Program-made: the position numbers and the translations under genes
The notes under the pieces: generated by a model
The model's database searches: none
What the model was told of the DNA's origin: nothing
The model's input: the letters and a program-made list of their open reading frames with translations, nothing else
Source of the DNA: UBA1368 sp964563125
GTDB taxonomy: Bacteria > Bacillota > Syntrophomonadia > Syntrophomonadales > Syntrophomonadaceae
DNA: 64,000 nucleotides
Assembly: GCA_964563125.1 (NCBI GenBank)
Contig: CAZLVY010000002.1
Coordinates: 25,286-89,285 of the forward strand
Reading direction: 5' to 3'
Shown: positions 1-8,364 of the stretch, piece after piece
How the letters are laid out: each line of letters begins with the position of its first letter
Position numbering within the stretch: the first letter of the stretch is position 1

Positions 1-75
1 TATGACATAGGACCCCAGGATGCCGGCTTGTTCAAACTGCCGGCCGGCGTGCAGATCACAGAATTGCCAAATTAG
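1..75 (+). CDS. C-terminal end of an unidentified protein (partial)
   Basis: An open frame runs from the first base to a TAG at 73-75 and encodes 24 residues ending in GLFKLPAGVQITELPN. The start lies outside the window. A leucine-proline-glycine-valine ending of this kind is common at the end of LolA-like or similar periplasmic/lipoprotein domains, but the fragment is far too short to assign. The hairpin at 110-150 would serve as its terminator. Confidence 0.35.
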   Translation, partial: YDIGPQDAGLFKLPAGVQITELPN

Positions 76-109
76 GCCGTAACCCTGTCACAGGGACAGT
101 GTATGTTAT

Positions 110-150
110 GGGGACGGCAAACTGTGTATTAATTCCAGACTGCCGTCCCC
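110..150. terminator. Hairpin between convergent genes (GGGGACGG palindrome)
   Basis: Arms GGGGACGGCA (110-119) and TGCCGTCCCC (141-150) pair perfectly around a 21-nt loop. It lies between the plus-strand gene ending at 75 and ylzJ ending at 158, so it could terminate both. No strong T-run follows. The GGGGACGG/CCGTCCCC pair resembles palindromes seen repeatedly in Clostridia genomes, which is a recollection and not a search result. Confidence 0.5.
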
Positions 151-157
151 TGTTTGC

Positions 158-364
158 TTATAGTTTCATTTTAATCGTGCTGCCCGGCTGATATTTGCTG
201 TTTAAGAAATCCTGCGGGTCGGTGGAATTGATGCTGACCACTTTCATTTCCAGGTTGCCGGATGGCTCTACCAGGATAAACCCTCCTGATGGCAGTTTGA
301 CTGTAATATAATCAGGAAGCTCCTGGTTTAATAATTGCAGCGGGTCCGGGTCGTAGAGTATCAT
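158..364 (-). CDS. ylzJ: YlzJ-like small protein
   Basis: This 68-residue protein begins MILYDPDPLQLLN and contains the segment GGFILVEPSGNLEMKVVSINSTDP, a pattern typical of the YlzJ family found beside tepA in spore-forming Firmicutes. Function is unknown. Its ATG overlaps the tepA stop by 4 nt (ATGA), so the two are translationally coupled. It is likely the last gene of its transcript, followed by the hairpin at 110-150. The assignment rests on size, sequence feel and the tepA neighbour. Confidence 0.7.
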   Translation of the reverse strand: MILYDPDPLQLLNQELPDYITVKLPSGGFILVEPSGNLEMKVVSINSTDPQDFLNSKYQPGSTIKMKL

Positions 365-1059
365 TGCAAAAGTCCCCCTGTTTGATCTTTTAAGGAATTT
401 AATTTTTGTATAGCGTCTTTGAGTCCACCTACTTGATCAATTAATCCGCATTTTACTGCATCTTCTCCAACCAGAACAGTGCCGATATCACGTGCCAGGT
501 CACCAGTTTTAAACATTAAATCGCGAAAAACCGAATCTTTGATTTTCGAATGTTCAACAACAAATTTGACTACTCTATCCTGCATTTTATCAAGATATTC
601 ATAAGTCTGCGCTACTCCAATTACCAGCCCGGTTAAACGGATAGGATGTATAGTCATGGTGGCTGAGGGAGCAATAAATGAATAATCAGCACTTACTGCA
701 ATGCTTGAACCAATTGAATGGCCTCCTCCTAATACAATGGAGACTGATGGTTTTGACAGACTGGCGATCATTTCAGCTAAAGCGAGCCCTGCTTCCACAT
801 CTCCTCCCACCGTATTTAAAACAACTAAAAGGCCTTTTATATTCGGATTTTCTTCTACTGCCACCAGCTGCGGGATTACGTGTTCATATTTGGTAGTTTT
901 ATTTTGCGGTCCTAAAACCAAATGACCTTCTACTTGTCCGTTAATAGTTAAACAGTGTATTTCACTTTTAAAACCAGGTATTTCCACTTGGCCAAGTTCT
1001 TTTATATTTTCTAATTTTTCCTCTTGATTTGCCACCGGGGTGTTTGTGTCTTCTCCCAC
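361..1059 (-). CDS. tepA: ClpP-like translocation-enhancing serine protease TepA
   Basis: The 232-residue protein has a ClpP/crotonase fold signature: the strand and turn LLVVLNTVGGDVEAG (about residues 77-91) and the nucleophile motif GGGHSIGS with Ser115. TepA proteins are cytoplasmic peptidases linked to protein export and degradation of signal peptides in Bacillus. No signal peptide or membrane segment is visible. Translation starts at GTG 1059, preceded by AAAGGAG at 8-nt spacing. As in Bacillus, it lies next to RNase J and the dap/dpa genes, but here a terminator hairpin and palindromes separate it from rnj. Confidence 0.85.
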   Translation of the reverse strand: MGEDTNTPVANQEEKLENIKELGQVEIPGFKSEIHCLTINGQVEGHLVLGPQNKTTKYEHVIPQLVAVEENPNIKGLLVVLNTVGGDVEAGLALAEMIASLSKPSVSIVLGGGHSIGSSIAVSADYSFIAPSATMTIHPIRLTGLVIGVAQTYEYLDKMQDRVVKFVVEHSKIKDSVFRDLMFKTGDLARDIGTVLVGEDAVKCGLIDQVGGLKDAIQKLNSLKDQTGGLLQ

Positions 1060-1141
1060 TTTGTTAACTCCTTTCAGATCATATTGCTATGTATATAGAG
1101 TTTCCCAACCAAAAGAAAACATGCAAATTACTATTTACGAA

Positions 1142-1173
1142 CAAAAAGGCAGATCGCTTTTCGCAATCTGCCT
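1142..1173 (-). terminator. Intrinsic terminator
   Basis: Read on the minus strand, the stem AGGCAGAT(T)GCG / CGC(G)ATCTGCCT is closed by a short AAAA loop and followed by TTTTTG. It lies downstream of RNase J and upstream of tepA, so it should end the rnj transcript and leave tepA with its own promoter in about 1060-1140. Confidence 0.7.
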
Positions 1174-1200
1174 CTTGATACCTGTCAATCTTACAGATGG

Positions 1201-1414
1201 GCTCGGGAGCGTGATACGCTCTCCTACATTTTTAGATGTGGCTCGGGAGCGTGATACGCTCCCCTACATTAGGGGCCGTGTATTAACGGGACTGTGTAAG
1301 GAACGGCTATTAGCCGTCAGCTCTGTCTGCTCCTATTCAGGTGGGCTCGGGAGCGCACCCCTCCGGGGCACAAGCAATACGCTCCCCTACATTATGGGTT
1401 GTAGGGCGCCCTAC
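1201..1414. repeat. Cluster of palindromic repeats after the RNase J gene
   Basis: Three related units lie at 1201-1230, 1241-1270 and 1345-1393. Each starts GCTCGGGAGCG and ends CGCTC(T/C)CCTACATT. Units 1 and 2 fold as a GGGAGCGT/ACGCTCCC hairpin with a 3-nt loop. Unit 3 carries an internal insertion containing GCACCCCTCCGGGGCAC. Two further palindromes lie in the cluster: ACGGCTATTAGCCGT (1303-1317) and GTAGGGCGCCCTAC (1401-1414). A degenerate CCAAC-rich tract (1424-1455) runs up to the rnj stop codon. The stretch 1060-1453 holds no credible gene. Confidence 0.75.
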
Positions 1415-1453
1415 ACCTCACACGTCCAACCAACCAACTGACCAACCGTCCAA

Positions 1454-3118
1454 CTAAATTTCCATAATAATGGGTAATATCATTGGCCGTCTGCCGGTTT
1501 TTTCAAATAAATGTTTGCCCAGTTTATCGCGTATCTGCGACTTAATTACAGCCCATTCAGTTATATTCTTTTTCGTGCATACATCAAGTGCTTCACGGAC
1601 TTTTTGTTTGGCATCTTCAATCAACTGTTCTGATTCTCTTACATAAACAAAACCCCTGGTTACTATATCGGGACCGGCAACTACACCAGCTTGTCCTTTT
1701 TCGATTGTAACTACCACAATCATAATGCCATCCTGGGATAATTGTTTCCTGTCCCGCAAAACTATATTGCCGACATCGCCAACTCCCAAGCCATCTATTA
1801 GAACTTTACCGGCCGTTACTTTTCCAGCAAAACCGCCTTTTTTGTTATCCAGTTCTATAACCTGACCATTTTCAGCTACAAATATTCGAGACTTGTCAAT
1901 ACCCAGGCTTTCAGCAATCTTGGCATGTTTCATCAGGTGACGATATTCACCATGGACGGGAATAAAGTATTTAGGACGAATAAGGTTTAGAATAATCTTT
2001 AATTCTTCCTCAGCAGCGTGACCCGAAACATGTACACCCATTCCTCTTTCGTAAATAACCTCGGCACCTTGTTTGAATAACAGATCAACAGTTTTTGCTA
2101 CCAATTTCTCGTTTCCTGGTATAGGATTGGCAGAAATGATTACAGTGTCACCGGGTTGAATAGAAACCCATCTATGATCTCCTGTAGCCATGCGGGTTAA
2201 AGCCGACATCGGTTCTCCCTGAGAACCTGTTGTTACTATTACGATTTGATTATCCGCATATTTATTGATATCTTCTATTTCAATCATGGTGTTTTCAGGA
2301 ATATTCATATAGCCTAATTCGCTGGCAATTCGAACATTATTGACCATACTGCGTCCTATTACCGCAACTTTGCGGTCATACTTTTCGGCAGTTGTTATTA
2401 CCTGTTGAATTCTATGAACATTGGAAGCAAAAGTAGTGGCTATTATACGCCCTTCACATTTAGCAAATAGTTCCATAAAAGTGTTGCCAACGATTTTTTC
2501 AGACATAGTAAAACCTGAGCGGTCAGCATTAGTACTATCACCCATCATAACCAGGACGCCTTTTTCTCCCAGTTCGGCCATTTTTCTAAAATCCACTACT
2601 TCGCCATCAACTGGTGTTTGATCAAGTTTGATATCACCAGTATGCATAATAACGCCTAGCGGAGTATGAATAGCTATTCCCATGGAATCAGGTATGCTAT
2701 GACTTACCCGGAAAAACTCTATTTCCAGTTGGTCAATTTTTATCATCTCTCGCGGTCGAATTACATTGTATTTTACATTTTCTAGGTTATAATCCTTTAG
2801 CTTGGCTTCCACTAAACCTAATGTTAGTTTACTGCCGTAAATAGGAACACTTAACTCTTTTAATACATACGGTAATGCACCAACATGATCTTCATGTCCA
2901 TGGGTCAGTAAAATAGCCTTAACTTTTTCCTTATTTTCAATCAAATACGTTATATCAGGAATAACGATATCAATTCCCAGAAGTTCTTCTTCCGGGAACA
3001 TTAAACCTGCATCAATAACCACAATAGTGTCTTGATATCTGATTGCTAACATATTCTTACCTATTTCCCCTAAACCGCCCAAGGGAATTAAGTGTATGCG
3101 TAAGTCGTTTTCAGACAC
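1454..3118 (-). CDS. rnj: Ribonuclease J
   Basis: The 554-residue protein has the metallo-beta-lactamase/beta-CASP architecture of RNase J, with LTHGHEDHVG at about residues 71-80 as the zinc-binding motif, and normal family length. RNase J is a dual 5'-to-3' exonuclease and endonuclease that matures and degrades RNA in the cytoplasm. The start is GTG 3118 with AAGGAGGTG 5-8 nt upstream. It sits between tepA and dapA, the same neighbourhood as the second RNase J (YmfA/RnjB) of Bacillus. Whether it is RnjA or RnjB cannot be decided from the window. Confidence 0.95.
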   Translation of the reverse strand: MSENDLRIHLIPLGGLGEIGKNMLAIRYQDTIVVIDAGLMFPEEELLGIDIVIPDITYLIENKEKVKAILLTHGHEDHVGALPYVLKELSVPIYGSKLTLGLVEAKLKDYNLENVKYNVIRPREMIKIDQLEIEFFRVSHSIPDSMGIAIHTPLGVIMHTGDIKLDQTPVDGEVVDFRKMAELGEKGVLVMMGDSTNADRSGFTMSEKIVGNTFMELFAKCEGRIIATTFASNVHRIQQVITTAEKYDRKVAVIGRSMVNNVRIASELGYMNIPENTMIEIEDINKYADNQIVIVTTGSQGEPMSALTRMATGDHRWVSIQPGDTVIISANPIPGNEKLVAKTVDLLFKQGAEVIYERGMGVHVSGHAAEEELKIILNLIRPKYFIPVHGEYRHLMKHAKIAESLGIDKSRIFVAENGQVIELDNKKGGFAGKVTAGKVLIDGLGVGDVGNIVLRDRKQLSQDGIMIVVVTIEKGQAGVVAGPDIVTRGFVYVRESEQLIEDAKQKVREALDVCTKKNITEWAVIKSQIRDKLGKHLFEKTGRRPMILPIIMEI

Positions 3119-3235
3119 CCAAACACCTCCTTCGTTTATTCAGTTTTTTTGGAAATCCGCTCAATTTCACTGTGAATATTATAAGCTAAAATGGACTTTG
3201 TTACAACTTTATAGTACGGTCATATTTGGTTATAC

Positions 3236-3268
3236 AAAAAAAGTTAGTATAACACCTAACTTTTTTAA
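3236..3268. terminator. Bidirectional intrinsic terminator
   Basis: AAAAAGTTAG pairs with CTAACTTTTTT around the loop TATAACAC. On the minus strand it follows dapA and ends in a T-run, so it separates the dapA-lysC-asd unit from rnj. Confidence 0.8.
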
Positions 3269-3294
3269 TTCTATTTAATTATTATGCTAAATTT

Positions 3295-4176
3295 TTAATT
3301 TAATAAGCCAACATCCAATAACATTTTTTTAATCAGCATTTTTTCCTCTTCACTAGCTGTTACCAGAGGCAGTCTTAATCCCCCAACTTCATATCCCAAC
3401 ATATTCATAGCTTCTTTTAATGGAACCGGATTGCTGGTAATAAATAATCCTTTGAATATTGGTAAAAGTTTATTGTGTATTTTTCGGGCCCCACTCACAT
3501 CTCCATTAAAAAAGCTGGTCATCATCTGAAGAATTTCCCGTCCTGCCAGGTGAGAGGCAATGCTGACAACCCCTTGAGCACCTATTGCCAGCATAGGCAG
3601 AGTCATTGAATCATCCCCTGAGTAGATGGCAATCCGTTCAGGCAACAGTGATGCCAGTAATGATACCTGGTCCATATCACCTGATGCTTCTTTAACTGCC
3701 GCTATATTCTCGATGGCAGACAGCCTTTTGACCGTCTGAGGCAGCAAGTTACAGGAGGTTCTGCCTGGCACATTATATAACATGACAGGTATTGATACAC
3801 TGTCAGCAATTTTTTTAAAATGTTCATAGAGTCCATTTTGACTTGGTTTATTATAATAAGGGGTCACCAGTAATAATCCATTTACTCCACACTGCTGAGC
3901 TTTTTTGGACAGTTCTATGGTCAGGTCTGTATTATTGGTACCGGTTCCTGCCCATACTTCTGCTTTGTGCCCGACTGTTTTTTTTACAACTGTAAATAAT
4001 CCCAGTTTTTCTTCAATGGAAAGAACCGGAGCTTCTCCTGTAGTGCCGCATACAACTATACCGTCACTGCCGTTTTCAGTTAAATGTTCGGCTAATTTGG
4101 CTGCTGCATCATAGTTAATTTCTAAATTCTCCTTATAAGGAGTTATCATTGCCGTAAAAAGTCTTGGAAAAGGCAA
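3295..4176 (-). CDS. dapA: 4-hydroxy-tetrahydrodipicolinate synthase
   Basis: DapA condenses pyruvate with aspartate semialdehyde, the first committed step to diaminopimelate, lysine and dipicolinate. The 293-residue TIM-barrel has the Schiff-base lysine K162 in AAVKEASGD, Tyr134 in MLYNVPGRT and the GTTGE loop at residues 44-48. The start codon is TTG at 4176. It follows lysC by about 26 nt in the same orientation and is the last gene before the terminator at 3236-3268. The lysC-asd order upstream fits a single transcript delivering aspartate semialdehyde to this enzyme. Confidence 0.95.
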   Translation of the reverse strand: MPFPRLFTAMITPYKENLEINYDAAAKLAEHLTENGSDGIVVCGTTGEAPVLSIEEKLGLFTVVKKTVGHKAEVWAGTGTNNTDLTIELSKKAQQCGVNGLLLVTPYYNKPSQNGLYEHFKKIADSVSIPVMLYNVPGRTSCNLLPQTVKRLSAIENIAAVKEASGDMDQVSLLASLLPERIAIYSGDDSMTLPMLAIGAQGVVSIASHLAGREILQMMTSFFNGDVSGARKIHNKLLPIFKGLFITSNPVPLKEAMNMLGYEVGGLRLPLVTASEEEKMLIKKMLLDVGLLN

Positions 4177-4202
4177 TTAAAAACACCACCATTCTTTATT
4201 CT

Positions 4203-5426
4203 TTAACAACCTAACTCAAATTTATCATGCAAAGCTTTTACTGCTTTACACATGTTTTCGATTTTTATCAGACACCATATGTTAGTATACGAATCACCTG
4301 ATTGTAAAATTTCAATGTCGTTTTCAACCATAGCTTCAACTACTTTAGCCATAACACCGGGAATCCCCGTCATTGCAGCTCCCACAATAGCTACTTTGGC
4401 ACAATTAAATTCTACCACAGGTTCTAATCCGATATTTTTTAAAACTTCAACGGTTTTGTCAACCATATTGCTGGCTACAGTAAACATAATGACATTAGGC
4501 TGCACATTGATAAAATCAACACTTATCTCATCTAATGCCAGCGATTTAAATATTTTTAATTCAATTCCTTTACTATTTTGCATCCGGCTAATATCAATTT
4601 TGATCTGTGAAATATTTGCAGTATGCGTAATACCCGTTATAAGGTTATCTCTTATCATATGAATGTTATCCATTTCGCTGACCTGGTTAGTAACCAGGGT
4701 TCCTTCTGAGCCATTCATGGTTGATCTGACCCTGAGCGGAATATTGCACTGCATAGCTATTTCGATAGCTCGCGGATGGATTACTTTGGCCCCGTCACGA
4801 GCCAGTTGGCATATTTCGTTATAGGTAATAGATTGCAATACTCTGGCATTATCAACTATACGGGGGTCTGCAGTCATGACTCCATCAACATCAGTAAAGA
4901 TGTCAATCATCTCAGCATTCAAAGCAACTCCCAGTGCACTGGCAGTAGTATCACTCCCGCCTCTGCCCAGAGTTGTAACCCGGCCTTTGTCATCTACTCC
5001 CTGAAATCCTGCTACAACCGGGACTAAACCTTTTTCCAGGCATTCTACGATTTTCTGCGGATTAACATATAAAATATGGGCATCGCCAAAATTACTGTTA
5101 GTTACAATCCCGGCTTGTTCGCCATTGAGAAAACAGGCATCTATTCCGTTAGCTGAAAGATAATTGGCTAAAACTACTCCGGAAATTAATTCCCCACAGG
5201 ACATAACTAAATCAAGTTCCTGTACTGAGGGGTTGGGATTAACATTTTTAATTAAATTTATAAGAGTATCGGTGGCATATGGGTCATTTTCACGTCCCAT
5301 GGCTGATACTACCACAACTACTGAATAACCTTGGCTTTTAGTAGCATCTATGATTTCTCTGACCCGGTTCTTTAATACCGGCGTTGCAACTGATGACCCA
5401 CCAAATTTTTGCACAACTACTTTCAA
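4203..5426 (-). CDS. lysC: Aspartate kinase
   Basis: The enzyme phosphorylates aspartate, the entry step of the aspartate family pathway. The N-terminal kinase domain begins VVVQKFGGSSVATP and two C-terminal ACT domains (about residues 265-407) provide feedback control. At about 407 residues it matches monofunctional Firmicute aspartokinases (DapG/LysC). A TTG at 5426 is preceded by AGAAGGTG at 7-nt spacing and gives the canonical N-terminus; an upstream TTG at 5444, overlapping the asd stop, is less likely. It is directly downstream of asd, as in the Bacillus asd-dapG-dapA operon, which suggests the meso-DAP-regulated type, though regulation cannot be read from sequence. Confidence 0.93.
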   Translation of the reverse strand: MKVVVQKFGGSSVATPVLKNRVREIIDATKSQGYSVVVVVSAMGRENDPYATDTLINLIKNVNPNPSVQELDLVMSCGELISGVVLANYLSANGIDACFLNGEQAGIVTNSNFGDAHILYVNPQKIVECLEKGLVPVVAGFQGVDDKGRVTTLGRGGSDTTASALGVALNAEMIDIFTDVDGVMTADPRIVDNARVLQSITYNEICQLARDGAKVIHPRAIEIAMQCNIPLRVRSTMNGSEGTLVTNQVSEMDNIHMIRDNLITGITHTANISQIKIDISRMQNSKGIELKIFKSLALDEISVDFINVQPNVIMFTVASNMVDKTVEVLKNIGLEPVVEFNCAKVAIVGAAMTGIPGVMAKVVEAMVENDIEILQSGDSYTNIWCLIKIENMCKAVKALHDKFELGC

Positions 5427-5440
5427 ATTTTCGCACCTTC

Positions 5441-6457
5441 TCAATAAAGATTATGTTTAACAACATGTTCGGCGATTTGAATAGCGTTGGTTGCAGCACC
5501 TTTTCTAATCTGGTCTGCTGCCACCCATATGATTATTCCATTTTCAACTGAAATATCTTTCCTTATTCTGCCAACATAGACTTCATCAGTATTGGAAGAG
5601 TATAAAGGCATCGGATATAAATTTTCGCCAGGTTTATCTTGAATAATAATTCCGGGTGACTTAGACAAAATATTTCTGGCTTCTTCTGCTGTTAGAGGAT
5701 TTTTAGTTTCTATATTAATAGATTCGGAATGACTGCGATAAACAGGCACCCTTACTGCAGTAGCAGCAATATTTATTTGATCATCGTGAAGTATTTTCCT
5801 GGTTTCATAAACCATTTTCATTTCTTCTCTGGTATAATCATTTTCCATAAAAACATCAATATGAGGAATTACGTTAAAAGCTATCTGATGCTGAAATACT
5901 TTGGGTTCAGTATTTATATTATTCTGGTAAGCTTCTACACTGTCGGTAAGTTCATTTATTCCAGCTGCCCCTGCTCCAGATACTGCCTGATAAGTTGAAA
6001 CAACAATTCTTGTAATTCCGACTGCTTTATGAATAGGGTTAATTGCTACAGCCATGATTGTAGTTGAACAATTAGGATTAGCAATCACCCCCTGATGTAA
6101 GCTGATATCTTCCGGATTCACCTCTGGTACTACCAGAGGAACATTATTATCAAGTCTGAAAGCATTACTATTATCAATAACTAAGCATTTATTATCAATA
6201 GCCATCGGGGCTAATATTTTACTAATATTTGACTCAACCGCAAACAGTGCTATATCAGCACTGGCGAATATTTCAGGACTCGCTGCTTTAACCACCAAAT
6301 CATGACCTTTGTATTTAATTATATTTCCTGCTTCTCGCGGATCGGCAAGTACGATCAAATCTTTTAAAGGAAAGTTTCTTTCTTCAAGTATTTTTAACAT
6401 TTCCTGGCCTACAGCACCTGTTGCGCCGACTATTGCTAAATTTATTTCACCAGCCAC
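5441..6457 (-). CDS. asd: Aspartate-semialdehyde dehydrogenase
   Basis: Asd reduces aspartyl phosphate to aspartate semialdehyde with NADPH. The 338-residue protein starts with the nucleotide-binding GATGAVGQEM loop (residues 11-20) and has the nucleophile Cys130 in IANPNCSTT. The start is GTG 6457 with GGAGGG upstream. It lies between dpaB and lysC, so it can feed both dipicolinate synthesis in the spore mother cell and general lysine/peptidoglycan synthesis. Confidence 0.95.
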   Translation of the reverse strand: MAGEINLAIVGATGAVGQEMLKILEERNFPLKDLIVLADPREAGNIIKYKGHDLVVKAASPEIFASADIALFAVESNISKILAPMAIDNKCLVIDNSNAFRLDNNVPLVVPEVNPEDISLHQGVIANPNCSTTIMAVAINPIHKAVGITRIVVSTYQAVSGAGAAGINELTDSVEAYQNNINTEPKVFQHQIAFNVIPHIDVFMENDYTREEMKMVYETRKILHDDQINIAATAVRVPVYRSHSESINIETKNPLTAEEARNILSKSPGIIIQDKPGENLYPMPLYSSNTDEVYVGRIRKDISVENGIIIWVAADQIRKGAATNAIQIAEHVVKHNLY

Positions 6458-6525
6458 AATAAACCCTCCTATTAATAAACGTCTAAAGTGTATTGTAGCA
6501 TAATAATATTATGGTTCTCAAGAAA

Positions 6526-7140
6526 TTAAGCGGGACCGAGTAAAATTGGCTGAAGCTGTTTGCCCTGCAGGGCTAAATATATAGTATCAACAATTTGCTC
6601 CATATCAAATAATACTGAATTGGCTTTTGCCATTGGATTATCCTGCCTGAATGGTACAAAGAATATATTTTTCATATTCATAAGCATACCGATATTCCTG
6701 GCATTTATACTAAGCGCATCATTAGTTGAAATTCCTATTACTATTGGTTTATTATTTCTAAGTTGTGCCTTGATGGCCATTAAGGCAGGTGTATCAGTAA
6801 TTCCATTTGCCAGTTTTGCAATAGTATTTCCGGTAGCAGGGATAACAGCAACTATATCAAGATAACCGACTGGTCCAATCGGTTCGGCAGCAACTATAGT
6901 ATTGATGATTGGTTCATCAGTAATTTCATTAATCTCTTTTTTTAGATCTTCCACCTGGTAAAAGCGATTATCTGTGCTATCAACTGAATAAGAAAAAATC
7001 GGAAAGATTTTGGCTCCCTCTTCTTTCAGGTGTCTGATATGAGGAATTACATCAGCTATAGTGCAGTGCGAACCAGTTAGTACAACACCTATTTTTATCC
7101 CTTTTAATCTATTTCTTTGCAGTTTTTTCACCTCCTGCAC
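6526..7140 (-). CDS. dpaB: Dipicolinate synthase subunit B
   Basis: DpaB (SpoVFB) is the flavoprotein-like subunit that, with DpaA, converts hydroxy-tetrahydrodipicolinate to dipicolinate in the mother cell, for spore core dehydration. The 204-residue protein carries the family start IGVVLTGSHCTIADV. Start choice is uncertain: GTG 7140 lies inside AGGAGG-rich sequence with no spaced ribosome site, while an in-frame CTG at 7122 sits 8 nt after AGGAGG, which would be ideal and matches the family N-terminus better. It follows dpaA by 3 nt. Confidence 0.92.
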   Translation of the reverse strand: MQEVKKLQRNRLKGIKIGVVLTGSHCTIADVIPHIRHLKEEGAKIFPIFSYSVDSTDNRFYQVEDLKKEINEITDEPIINTIVAAEPIGPVGYLDIVAVIPATGNTIAKLANGITDTPALMAIKAQLRNNKPIVIGISTNDALSINARNIGMLMNMKNIFFVPFRQDNPMAKANSVLFDMEQIVDTIYLALQGKQLQPILLGPA

Positions 7141-7143
7141 CCC

Positions 7144-8234
7144 CTATTTCAAACCGAAAAGCAAGTTTTTATCTAATTTGAGCAGTTCATCAATTACTAA
7201 ATTTGGAATAACATCAGCCAAAATTTGGCCTGCTGAGATTGGGGCTACTTTCCCCGGCAGTCCAGGCGCTAAGATTGCCTTTATTCCATATCTGTTGGCA
7301 GCCTCAAAATCTGTCCCGCCAGGCTGGCTGGCTAAATCAATAATTATTAAATCCTGATTGGCATGTTTTAATAAATTATTATCTAAAATCATGGCTGGGA
7401 CAGTGTTGAAAACAAAATCTACCTCATTTAATATATTTTGCAGATTACTATAACCTGCCTTTGCGCATCCCATTTCGGCAGCTCTGGCAAGTTGGCCTCT
7501 GTTTCTGGCTATTACAGTAACATGAGCCCCTAGTGCTTTAAGAGTTCGAGCTAAAGTTATTGCTACACGGCCAAAACCTATTATGCAGGCTTTACTGCCA
7601 TGTAAAGTGATTTTGCTGTTTTCCATGGCAATTTGTATAGCACCTTCGGCAGTAGGGATGGAATTTAGAATAGCAATTTCGTCCAGTTCGACTGTTTCTA
7701 CCAGGGTAAATTTGTAGGTTTGTGCCCAGTCTTTGAGAAATTGCCGGGCTGAACCGATCAACACCAGAGCATTATCAGCTATACTGGCTATAGCCTTTTC
7801 TGATAAAATCAAATTTTCTTCTGCATATACCGCTCTTATTCTTCCTTCGGGATCAGTTCCCGGCAAAGGTAATATAACCACCTCTGCATCTTTACAGGCT
7901 TTTTCAACTGTATTTACTATAAAAGCTCCGTGCACTATTTTTTCTTTGGGGAACCCTGCCACAACAATAGTTGCTCCCATCTTTACCAGTTCATTGACCA
8001 GGATTAATTCACGNNNNNNNNNNNNNNNNNNNNNNNNNNNNNNNNNNNNNNNNNNNNNNNNNNNNNNNNNNNNNNNNNNNNNNNNNNNNNNNNNNNNNNN
8101 NNNNNNNNNNNNNCCACAACAATAGTTGCTCCCATCTTTACCAGTTCATTGACCAGGATTAATTCACGATCATCTCCTCCTATTATTGCTATCTTGACCC
8201 CGGATAGAACTGAGCTCAAAATATATCCCCCCAT
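7144..8234 (-). CDS. dpaA: Dipicolinate synthase subunit A (interrupted by assembly gap)
   Basis: DpaA (SpoVFA) is the NAD(P)-dependent Rossmann subunit of dipicolinate synthase. The N-terminal part (MGGYILSSVLSGVKIAIIGG) lies at 8114-8234 and the rest at 7144-8013, with the second nucleotide-binding loop IIGFGRVAITLARTL in the C-terminal half. A run of 100 N interrupts it, flanked by an exact 55-bp duplication. Removing the Ns and one copy (155 nt) gives an uninterrupted 311-residue protein in frame, close to the usual family length. The gene is therefore probably intact in the organism. It lies upstream of dpaB with 3-nt spacing and downstream of the dapB terminator, so it should have its own, probably sporulation-specific, promoter. 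Confidence 0.9.
7959..8168. repeat. 55-bp direct duplication flanking an assembly gap
   Basis: Bases 7959-8013 and 8114-8168 are identical over 55 bp, separated by 100 Ns (8014-8113). Collapsing the two copies restores the dpaA frame. A fixed 100-N spacer with an exact 55-bp shared end is what a scaffolder leaves when two contigs overlapping by a k-mer length are joined without merging. It is not a biological repeat. Confidence 0.9.
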
Positions 8235-8245
8235 TGAAAAAATTC

Positions 8246-8293
8246 AGCACCACAATTAATAGCATTATATGTATGGCACTCTGTAGTGGTGCT
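8246..8293 (-). promoter_or_regulatory. Candidate dpaA promoter region with inverted repeat
   Basis: Between dpaA and the dapB terminator, arms AGCACCAC (8246-8253) and GTGGTGCT (8286-8293) form an 8-bp inverted repeat. On the minus strand the spacer reads CATACATATAATG, containing both a TATAAT box and a CATATAAT string that resembles the -10 of mother-cell sigma factors (SigE/SigK). No convincing -35 is seen. Weak evidence. Confidence 0.35.
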
Positions 8294-8317
8294 TGTCTTT
8301 TGCGCCGCAATTGGCAC

Positions 8318-8349
8318 AAAAAAAACGAGAGTTTCCTCTCGCTTTTTTT
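8318..8349 (-). terminator. Intrinsic terminator of dapB
   Basis: On the minus strand the stem GCGAGAG/CTCTCGT with loop GAAA is followed by at least seven Ts. It lies 16 nt after the dapB stop and separates dapB from dpaA. Confidence 0.85.
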
Positions 8350-8364
8350 GTAATCGGTCTTAAT

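Noticed and set aside
1201..1393. Possible CRISPR array
   Set aside because: Only three imperfect units with variable internal sequence, no regular spacers, no cas genes; each unit is a self-complementary hairpin.
1040..1441. 133-residue plus-strand open frame over the palindrome cluster
   Set aside because: It starts in the antisense of tepA, runs through hairpin repeats with repeated peptide fragments, and has no ribosome site or recognisable domain.
7144..8234. dpaA as a frameshifted or truncated pseudogene
   Set aside because: The break coincides with the 100-N gap and a 55-bp duplicated flank; collapsing the overlap gives an intact frame.
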